Shown here piece by piece: positions 48,482 to 59,900 of a stretch of 64,000 nucleotides of DNA. Both the position numbers and the translations under genes were made by a program. This DNA is from Ciona intestinalis (lineage: Eukaryota > Chordata > Ascidiacea > Phlebobranchia > Cionidae): contig NC_020175.2 of assembly GCF_000224145.3 (NCBI RefSeq), positions 2,331,278 through 2,395,277 of the forward strand. The letters are read 5' to 3'. The notes beneath the pieces were generated by a model that made no database searches, was not told the origin of the DNA, and saw only the letters and a list, made by a program, of their open reading frames with translations. Each line of letters opens with the position of its first letter. Position 1 is the stretch's first letter.

Positions 48482-50889
48482 ATGCCGCTACGAAAAAAGA
48501 AACGAGTTTCAGCTCTGCAGGCGCTCGCAATGTGAGTATTTTAGATATGTACACTATCAGATGTCATGTCTACTTTCTTTTTCTGATGCCCTTCCGATGA
48601 ATTTTGTTTTTCACTATAGCATAGATATTCTTTGTAAGTTTACTATCGCGCTGTTTAATGATGGCCATTGATTGCGAGGCAAGCTAACGTTGCTAGCATC
48701 TAAAACACAATTACTTTTAACTGGTTGGTACAGAAAGTTAATAGAGTAGGACAAGGGTTATTTAAACTGTACTTTTCGTTTTAAGAGTTTTTATATGATG
48801 AAAATGGACAGCATACGTGTATTACGAAGCTGGCCACAGATATAATGTTTGAATTATTTAATATTTCGCTTCGCTTAAAATTTTAATGAGCGGTAAAGAA
48901 CAACAGGCGTGTCGAAATAGATGACCCGGATGCAGCAAATATGGGATACAAAGCAATATCAACAAAAACAAAACACATGGAAATGAATGCTATATAGTAG
49001 GGTGGGGGAGGATGGGACATCTTTTCATTCTATTTTCTCGTCCTATTTGGTAGTAAACAAAGAACATTTAAAGAATTATGAAACCGTATCCTTACGAGCC
49101 CCATAAAACGTTGTTAATTTTTTAAAACACGATCAGAATATTTGGACATTATGTGCTAAATGTGTTTCGTTTTACCTAACAGTACTATATGACAACTATG
49201 AATACTCACAGAAAACAAAACTTTCGAAAGATTTTTTCCATGGGATGCGGAAATTACTCTAAAAAAGATATATCTGATTTGTTGCGGAATGCACACATTG
49301 ATTATATATTGAAAACCAACTGTCAAAAACATCGAATAACTTTATTGGTGATTATATGGACGTATAATCTCTATTTAGGTTCAGGCAAAATCGTTGAAAC
49401 TTACAGCATGGTGGCATTAAGAATAATATGAATAACTTTAATTGTCTCTTCGATTACGGTACCGAAGATTTTGAAATATTTTATATCAAAAGATAGAAAC
49501 CGACAAAAAAATTGTTAAAACATATTACAGTTAAAACATATTTACATTTAATTATAGACGATTATAAGCGTGGTCGCTATTCCTTTAACGTGTAAAATAC
49601 GCATTGATGAGTGCAGGTTAAAAGCAAACGGTTATTCTTGATCGTTTTTATAGTAGGATGGGAGAAGATGGGACATCTTTTTGTTTTATTTTCTCGTCCC
49701 ACCTCGTAGTAAACAATGAACATTCAAAGAATTATAAAACCGTGTCCTCACGGTTCCTATAAAACGTTGTTAAATTAAAACACGGTCAGGATATTTGGAT
49801 ATTATGTGCTAAATGTGTCCCATCTTTCCCCACCTAATGTGTCCCATCTTTCCCCACTAATATTTAATTATTCTGTGTCGCCACTAGAGTTTTTTTGGGG
49901 TGCGCTTACGTAAAACAATTGGACATGTCATAGCAATGATCTTATTTCCCGTTTAATGAGACGGAAGATGTCGACATACCTTTGATGCGTGTGTGCTTCC
50001 ATAAATCCCGAAATTCCCTGCGCGGACATTGGTATTATCTACTGTCGCTTGTATGATGTATGTTACTTATGATTTATGGTTGATCGGCCGCATTTAACCT
50101 CGACCTTAAAGCGTACATGCTTGTAGAAAATCGCCATTCGATACGTGAGCAAGCTTCAAGACTTATCTTGCAGGTCGTACATGTTGATGCGTATAGATAA
50201 AGCATCTGCTGCGGGTATGTTGTATATACGCTATACTGAGGTGTTTGAAAGCAGGATTGGTATTATTGACTTTGGTGGCATTGCTTTTAAAGGATTCCGG
50301 TTGATCTTACGTATTCTCTGTGTCCGTTAACACGTGTCCTAAAAATCGATTTTAATTTGGCACCGCATAAAGTATAGTTAACCTTAATTTCGAGATAACA
50401 CGTTCGAAAATCGAACTGTTTTTACGATCGAACAAGCACTGTATATGAGATAGAGGCGGACGGGATGTATTTTAGCATTGAAGATGTACGTTTGTTAGAA
50501 TCGACAGTGTATAGGTAGTCTAAAGAGCATGCGATATACCTACATTATAAATTCGAGAATTTTGTCTTTATATTGCCGCAGACGTGTCAGATGTATATAT
50601 AGTAGGGCGAGGGAAGATGGGACACCTTTAGCACATAATATTCAAATATCCTGTGTTTTAAACAACTAACAACGATCTATGGGAGTTGTAAGAATACATT
50701 TTTATAATTCCTTGAATGTTCTTTGTTAACTACCAAATCGCATGAGAAAATTTAATGAAAAACTGTCCATCTTACTCCACCATACTATATATTTTCTTGA
50801 TATGCGTTTGCGTATTATGGAAAATGAATGCGTTTGTACGATTTGTAATAAACCTAATTGCGATCTTAAAATAGAGCCAGGGACAGCTG

Positions 50890-50943
<54 letters not shown>

Positions 50944-53900
50944 ATTGAGAAGGTGAATACGTTATGTCAAACACATGCGCATATACTCTAGAACAAACAT
51001 GCGGTTGATGTGCTGTTTTACGGAAGGTTAGGTCGTTTTAGAAGGTGCCAGGTCCAATCTTGTATATAGCGTGACAGGCTGCACGATTCCCGTGGGCCCT
51101 GTTATGAGAAAATAGGAAAATTTTGTTTGGTCGCAGAAAAGGTGTTTTAAACAGACTCAGCAAAAGTTTGTGTGTGCCGGTACAGCTTATAGTTTTGAAT
51201 AATTCATGCAATTAAACTAACCCGTCATTAGGCTTCTGAAATATACCAAATTCCCTCTTCCGTGAAGAATGAATTTTAAAAAAATTACTATTAATATTGG
51301 AATTACACAAAAACCCATGAATGACTTCGGATTTTATGTTTTATATCTCCGCATACTCGCAGGGTTTATTATATGTGTTTGCAACCTTATTACGATCTCG
51401 GTAAAACATTGGCATGAGGCGTAGAAGAGGACGACGACTTCAACGCAACAGGTTTTCGGGTTTATCATACAGTAGGGTGGGGGAAGATGGGACACCTTCA
51501 ACACAAAATAACCAAATATCCTGATCGTGTTTTAAACAGTCAACACCGGTCTATGGTAGTCGTGAGGACACGGTTTTATAATTCTTTAAATGTTTTTTGT
51601 TTACTACCAAATGGGACGCGTAAATACAGTCAAAAAGTGTCCCATCTCTCCCCACCCTACTATATATTCTTGAACTTTTTATACCTGAAGTTGGTTCTTA
51701 AGTCTAAGGGTGTTCGTAAGGCAAGAGTTGTCTCAAAGGCGGTCTTTTCGGTTTTTATTAGAATATAGTAGGATGGGGGAAGATGGGACACCTTTTTTAT
51801 GCTATTTCTCATTTTTTTATCCTATTTTCTCGTCTCTCACGTTTCAAAACACAATCAGGATATTTGGATATTATGTGCTAAAAGTGTCCCGACTTACCCC
51901 ACAGTACTATATAAAGTAATTTTGTTTTTAACTTAAATACGACAAGGAGGTGTTAATACAAAGTAGTAACAGATAAGACATAGTAAAAAACAGCCTTCCA
52001 AACGTGCCTTTTGTTAAAAAAACGATACACAACTAATTGAGCAAGACAGGCGCTGATACACGTTGAGTTAAACAAGTTGAGCATTCTCGTTGAGTTACTT
52101 TGTCGATTTGTTTTTCCAATTCGTGGTGTATAAAACTTACAAATTATAAGCCGTAGGCGTTTTACAAATGGCCCGTGTGATTTTCTAGCGTGATTTTTAC
52201 CGAGGTTATTTTTTCAGGTATTCCGGGGGATCCATGTCTGTACCGGTGACCAAGTTTTCCTTGCGAATGTACGGCAGTCAAAAGGCGGTCGAGCAGGAAC
52301 AAAAACGACAGGAGAGCGCTGGTTCATTCGTCATACATCCGTACTCAAACTTCAGGTAAGGTTTAAAAAATATGTGTTACATTACCGGCGCCGTAGCACA
52401 ATGTTTAACGCTCATGCGTTCTAACGCAGAGGTAATGGGTTCAAAGCTCGTCGTTGCTACCGTTGTTCGTTTGCTTGTTTTCTTAGGCAAGACACCCAAA
52501 AGTGTAATTTCTCCAACCCAGTAATCATTAATCGGCCGTTTAAATTATTAGCCATTTATAATAACAAACACGAGGTGTATGAAACAGAACAGCTCGTGTT
52601 TAACCACCTGTCGTTTCCGGCCACGCGAAAATAAAGCTTACATTTATTCATTACATTCATTATTCAAATGCATGATTTTCAAAATTCCAAAATTATGAAT
52701 AGCATAATATATTAATTAGTAACTCGTTTTAAAAGGGGCTCTCAACTTAGTGTCATGTATGCTTCACTGCAAGTCAGTTCTATAATAAACGTGATTAATT
52801 CTTCGATTTTTGGCAAGCCGAATGCGGCTGCCTGGATTACACACGTCGTTATATTATCGATATGCCGAATAGCAATGATATTTTGCAACCGTCACAATTT
52901 CGATTTTTTTAATTACTCTTTGCACCTTCAGGTTCTATTGGGATTTCTTTACCTTAATTCTGCTGCTTATTAGTATGATTATTATCCCGGTGGCAATCAC
53001 GTTCTTTAACGACGAGATGCGAACGGATTCCGGGTGGATTGCGTTTAACCTTTGCCTGGATTTCTGGTAAGGTTTATATAGGATAGGGTTAGTAGGGTAG
53101 GGAAAGATGGGACACCCGATGGTGTTTTAAAGAATCAACAACAGTCTATGGGAGTCGTGAGGATACGGTTTTATAATTCTTTGAATGTTTCTTTGTTTAC
53201 TACCAAATTGGACGAGAAAATAGAATGCAAAGGTGTCCCATCTTCCGCCACCCTACTAAATGTCAAGTCTTTAAAAAAACTACACCAGTCAGTGAATTCA
53301 TTTGGTCATGTCCCATCTTCCCCCACCCTACAATATTTAAACTTGCTAAAACAGTTTTTTATTCAGGTTTTTAAGTGATATTATAATGAACTTCCATACT
53401 GGTATTATTGTGGAATATGGAGACGGAGACGTCGTTTTAGATCTGCCCACAATTAGAAGCCGTTACCTTCGATCCTGGTTCGTTATCGATCTCATTTCGA
53501 CGCTGCCCGTCGATTACCTGCTACAGGTTCTTTAATGAATTAAGTAGTCAGATACAAGGCTTGGTAATGGGTTCGCCCGCTTGTTTCTCGTTCGGCCGTG
53601 AAATATACAGTCAATACGACCCATATAGTAGGGCGGGGAAAGACTGGACACCTTTAGCACATAATATCTTAATATCCTAAACATGTTTTAAACAATTAAC
53701 AACGGTTTATGGAAGTCGTGAGGATACGGTTTTATTTATATATTTATATTTCTTTGAATGCTCTTTGTTTACTACCAAATGTGACAAGAAAATAGAATGA
53801 TAATGTGTCCCATCTTCCCCCACCCCACCATATAACCATGCTATTAACACTTAAATTAGCCGGGAAATTGAATGCACTGAAGCCTATATTGTGTGAAGTG

Positions 53901-56900
53901 ATTAAATGTAGGTCGATTTTGAATGAGATTTGAATTTAATGGATGTTCTAAACGCAGTTAACTAGCGGATCGTCAGCCAGTGCAAGCGCATCCAGAGCGA
54001 TGAAACTTGTTCGGTTTGCGAAGATCATTAGCTTGCTACGGTTGCTAAGAATTTCACGTTTAATTAGATACGTGCACCAATGGGAACATGTAAGTTAGGT
54101 TTTGGGAATAAGTTTTGTTTTATTAATTTTTTTTATAGTGGGGAAAGAGGGGACATTTTTTTTTTTTGTCCCACTCGGTAGTAAACATAGAACATTCAAA
54201 GAAATATGAAACCGTTTTCTCACGACTCCCATAGACCGTTGTTAATTTTAAAACACGATCAAGATATTTGGGTATTATGTGCTAAAGGTGTCCCGTCTTC
54301 CCCCTACCGACTATATTATGATCTCTAAAAGACCGATCTCTAAAAGAAACTGCAGCAGTACAAGCCGTAAATCTATTCAGTCAATAAAATTTTTAAATTG
54401 AAATTTTATTGGAAACTTTACGTTTATACTTACTTTTACCTTAATAAGAAAATATACTTTTTAAACAACTGCAACGAACCACCAGCAGAAGCAATATTGA
54501 TTTTTGTATACGCGGAATGACTTCTTAAGATTTGGTACGTTCCAATGTATATGTCTTCTCATGCCAACCGACACACAATTTCCGGTTTTAAATTGTCGTA
54601 TGAAACATGTGACTGAAAATAATATATCTGCGCTCTTTCAAAACTACAATACTGTTACTGCAGTTGTAGAGTTTCCAAAGGACGTAACATGTGGTTTAAT
54701 CTTCAGGGTGGTTATCTAGAAACTGCCTTGGAATCTCTGTTACGTAAACACACTTTTAATAAGGTTTAACTGATGCGCAATCTTTAGATAATATAGTAGG
54801 GTGGGGGAAGTTGGGACACATTTTAACTCTATTTTCTCGTCCAATGTGGTAGTAAACAAGGAACTTTCAAAGAATTATAAAACTATATGCTTAAGACTCC
54901 CATAGACCGTTGTTAACTGTTTAAAACACGATCAGGATATTCGGATATTATGCGCCAAAGGTGTCCTATCTCCCCCCATCCTATTATACTTTTAAAGTCA
55001 TATTTATATAGTGCTGTGGTAGGAGATGGACGCATTTAGCACATCATATCCAAATATCCTGATCATATTTTAAACAATTAACAACGGTATATGGGAGCCG
55101 TGAGGTTACAGTTTTACAATTCTTTAAATGTTTTACTGCTAAATGGGACCAGAAAACGAACGAAAATAAGTTGTCCCATCTTCTTCCACCCTACTATATT
55201 TCTTTAGTTTGGTCTCTGGTTTTTGAAAAAAAATCTTACAACTCTGTTCCAGATCGTGGGTATGCAGTACGACTTAGCAGTCGCAGCTGTGCGGATTTTC
55301 AACCTTGTATGCTTAATGTTGCTGATCGGTCATTGGAATGGGTGTCTCCAGTTCCTGATACCAATGCTTCATAATTATCCTGCTGATTCCTGGATCGTTA
55401 TCGACAAGTTAGTGGTAAGTATGGAAAAATAAAACCGATTTTCGAACTTAGATTTTGACCTGGATAAATAAAAGATGGACATATGAAAAATTTATGCTCA
55501 ATGGCATTTGGATAATAAGCCTTAAGCAATCTCTAACATATGTGGGCATAGCTTTAGTAGTTGCGTATGGCCTATATATATAGGTGTACTTTATTTTCAA
55601 CGCAGCCTATGCTGATTACTACAGATATTTCTTGAATTTCCTGTCAAAAACAAAGGTCCATTAATCAAAATTTTAGAGTTGGTGCATTTCCCGTTTTGTT
55701 ACCATAAATATTTTATTCCTGGGATGGGGTATACCGGCCAGTATGTCTTCTGTTTACTTGCTGTACTGAGGTATACAGTAAGGTGGGGAAAGATGGGACA
55801 TCTTTTCATTCTATTTTCTCCTCCCATTTAGAAGTAAACAAAAAATAGGAATTAGAGTATCCTCACGACTCCCACATACCGCTGTTAATTGTTTAAAACA
55901 CGAAAAAGAAATTTGGATATTAGGTGCTAAAGGTGTCCCATTTCCCCCCACAGTACTGTATGTCTTTCCTTAGAGTACTATATTATGCAGAAATCGTAGT
56001 TAACACCGCAGTGTACTAACATATAGTAGGGTGGGGGGAGATGGGACACCTTTTCATTCTGTTTTTCTTGTCCCATTTGGTGGTAAAACAAAGAACATTC
56101 GAGGAATTATTGAACCGTATGCTTTCGACTCCCACAGGCCGCTGTTAATTGTTTAAAATACGATCAGGACATTTGAATATTATGTACTATAGGTGTCCCA
56201 TCTTACCCAACCTCACTATATTCATTCAAAATAAAACGTCTATAAGGAATTCTATGTGGCCATGCATAGTGTCACTGCGTAATAAGTGAAATTGTATTCC
56301 TATTCGAGTTAAAGATTATTGACTCGAGCAGTTGATTTGCATACAGTAGGGTGTGGAAAGATGGGACACCTTTTTGTTCTATTTTCTTGTCCCATTTAAT
56401 TGGAAACAAAAAACATTTAACAAATTATAAAACCGTATTTTCACGACTTTCGTAGAACGTTGTTAATTGTTTAAAACACGATTGGAATATTTGGACATTG
56501 TGCGCTATAGGCGTCCCATCTCCCCCCATCCTACTATGTATATCGATCACCAATAACACGCTCTCGAAATGGCAATAAAGTTAAAGGGGCTGGGACGATC
56601 ACTGTACCGACAGTACCGACTGCTGGGACGATCACTGTACCGACACGTTTTTAAACCAGAATGTGGCTAAACCACTTGAAAAAGTACAATATGTAGAAAA
56701 TATCGTTCCCAACTTAGTGTGTAGCGTTTCATTTCGAGATCAGTTTCGCATTTATGACAGCGTTTGATATATCCAATATCCTGATAGTGTTTTAAACAAT
56801 TAAAAACGGTCAACGGGAGCCGTGAAGGTACGGTTTTATATTTCTTTGAATTTTCTTTGTAATGTGACGGTAACAAGAAAATGAAAGCGTATCCCATCGT

Positions 56901-59900
56901 TCCCCACCCTGCAATTACAATGCAGACGTATTACTTGCCTGTTTTTAGTAAGTTTTTATCGTAAAACGCGTCTTATAAGCTAAATACATGTGACGATTTA
57001 CCTTATACATTACTGTTTGTATAGGGAAAGCCATGGGCCGAGCAATACTCGTGGAGCATGTTCAAAGCAATGTCACACATGTTGTGTATAGGGTACGGCC
57101 AACAACCACCCAAGAACTTGATGGATTTGTGGATGACGATGCTCTCAATGGTTTCTGGTACGTTGTTATTTTATTTTCTGAGGTACCGGTTGTTATGTCA
57201 TTTCCTACTGTACTGGTCGATACGCAAAGAAAATTTAATTTGCTTTGGGAACTGTATACTATATAAGATCGTTGCGCTACATAGTTGCTTGGGACATCTT
57301 TTCGCTTTAGCCATGCACAGTACTGTATATTGATCCGTTCTTACCACGTACAGCGTTTAGCTGATACATCTTACTTGGTTGGTATTCATGCGGAATCGTT
57401 TAGCAAAATAAAGTTCACGGCCAGTTTATAACTGCAACGATTAGAAAGTATTTGGAAATTAATTAAGTTCAAAACGGAATTACCTTCTATGAGTTAAAAC
57501 AAGCTGAAAATATTTAAAAAAAACGCGGGACTCGTTGCGAGGCCTTGGGCAGAAATTATATAGTAGAGGGTGGGGAAAGTTGGAACACACTTTTAACTAC
57601 TTTACCGTCTCATTTGGTAGTAAACAAAGAACATTCAAAGAATTTTAAAATCGTATCCCTGCGACTTCCATTGACCGTTGTTAATTGTTTAAAACGCGAT
57701 CAGGATATTATAGGCTAAAGGTGTCCCGTCTCCCCCCACCCTACTATAATCAATATGCCTCAGTTGGAAACGATTGCACTGTACAATGTTTGATTTCATT
57801 TCAGGTGCTGTATGTTTCGCCATGTTCATTGGTCATGCCACGGCATTAATACAGTCTATGGATTCATCCAAGCGACAATACAAGGAAAAGGTAGGAGGGA
57901 AATATAAATAACGTTTCATTGATTTTAAGGCAAAACCTTAATTGGAGCAAAAAAAGCATTATTTGCAAATTTTAAACAAAGCATTCATTAAAACACCAGA
58001 TGGTCTAATTATATATTTTTTGCGGCCGTCTTACCGCATACGATGTTTTTATTGACGCTACTTGTGAAGTCTTAACCGACGTTGTTCTCAATCCTCGTGA
58101 TAATTTTCTGTATTGATTTATCACTATAAAGGATAGGTTTTAAGGGTGGGAATCCTGAACTCTTAGGTAATTAGTATATCTCCTGTTTTTAATTACTGTA
58201 GAATCTCATGTTTTCTGTTTATATAGAGTAGGGAGGGGGAAGATGGGAAAACGTTTTTTTTTTTTTTTTTCTTGTCCCATTTGGTAGTAAACAAAAACCA
58301 CTCAAAAGAATTATAAAACCGTATCCTCACGACTCCCATAAACCGTTAAAAAATGTTAAAACACTTTAGGATATTTAGATATTATGTCCCAAAGGTGTCC
58401 CGTCTTCCCACACAGTACTATATACTTCAAGTTTAATGCGATTGCCGCAATTCACTTAAAACTTAATCTCTCTGCAGTACATGCAAGTGAAGGAATACAT
58501 GCGGTTCAGAAGGCTTCCGAAAACGTTGCGGTCAAAGGTGTATGAATATTACGAAAACCGGTTCCAAGGCAAAATGTTCGACGAGAACGGAATACTCAGT
58601 GAACTCTCAACTAATTTACGAGAGGTAGGGCATTTTAAATTAAAGCTGATTTTTAACTAAATTTTAGGGGTTAACAAGATTAACTTAATTGACTTAAATC
58701 TTGCTTATATAGACTGTATAATAATTATTATTCGACTGATTGCTTTTTCCATTGTATAAACACCCGGTAGAGTGTTTGGTACTAGAAATTTAGAATATAT
58801 ATCTTGACATTTTTAAATGCATTGTATAAAGTTCTCTATGAAGTAACCCAATATGAAAATCAATCATAACCGAATTAAATGACAAATTACGCGCAGTGGA
58901 TCAGTGGCTATACATCATTTGCATTGTAAACAAAAGATACTATAGTTTCTAAGTTTTTTGAAACCGCTATACCTTCGTGTCTGCCTTGGGCAAGACCAAT
59001 AACGGTATACTTGCCCAAGCCAAAGGAGTGTGTGTCTCTGAAGGATTGGGTTTTTATAAAAAAAACAACAATTAGTCACAAAGTTGCATACGTGCTAATG
59101 GTGATTTGTAAGCGGGCTCGGGGTGTAACAGAACTCCCCTAGTATAGCGACGGTCGTTGCTCCGCTACGCGGGGATAAAACGGTTATCATTTTTATAAGC
59201 CACACTGTTAATAACAAATTTTATATATTTTCAGGAAGTTGTTAACTTTAACTGTCGCCATCTAGTAGCTTCAGTTCCATTCTTTAGCAACGCGGAATCC
59301 GATTTTGTAACCGAAGTCGTTCAGAAGCTCAAGTACGAGGTGTTTCAACCGAAAGGTAGGATTGTTATTGTTTTCTGGTTGAGTGTTTTCGAAAATTCGA
59401 ATGTGTAATCGAGACTGTATTCCACGTTCCCCATAATCGTAATTTAATATAATATGTTACATATCGCTTAAAGTTAAACTAAGGTTCACAGTAACACATA
59501 CGCATCCCGTTTCTCCAGTGTTTCTATTATACAGTAGGGTCGGAGATGGGACACCTTTTAAATCCATTTACCCGTCCCATTTAGTATAGTAAACAAAAAA
59601 CATTCAAAGAGTTATAAAACTATATTCTCACGACTCACATAGACCGTTTTTAAATGTTTAAAATACGATCGGGATATTTGGATAATATATGCCAAAGGTA
59701 CAGTCCCATCTTACCCCAATGTAATACATAATAGAGTAGGGTGGGGGAAGATGGGACACCTTTAGCACGTAATATCCGAATATCCTGATCGTGTTCAGGA
59801 ACAATTAACAGTAGTTTACAGGAGTCGTGAGGATACGGTTTTATAATTTTTTTGAATTGTTTTTATTTACTACCAAACGGGCCATAAAATAGAATAAAAA

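Larger units (their letters stand above)
48532..52217. other. Large HCN intron with five MITEs
   Basis: MITEs at 48995-49187 (minus), 49651-49860 (minus, doubled right end), 50600-50787 (plus), 51470-51662 (plus) and 51766-51909 (minus, shortened). A minus repeat X fragment lies at about 49520-49610 and an (AT)n run at 50892-50932. Short frames inside have no splice-consistent links to HCN. Confidence 0.7.

Noticed and set aside
50726..50974. Frames with Ile-Tyr repeats on both strands
   Set aside because: Translation of an (AT)n run and MITE sequence.
54504..54719. 71-codon frame in an HCN intron
   Set aside because: It has no acceptor/donor pair in HCN phase, and the flanking HCN exons already join correctly to each other.
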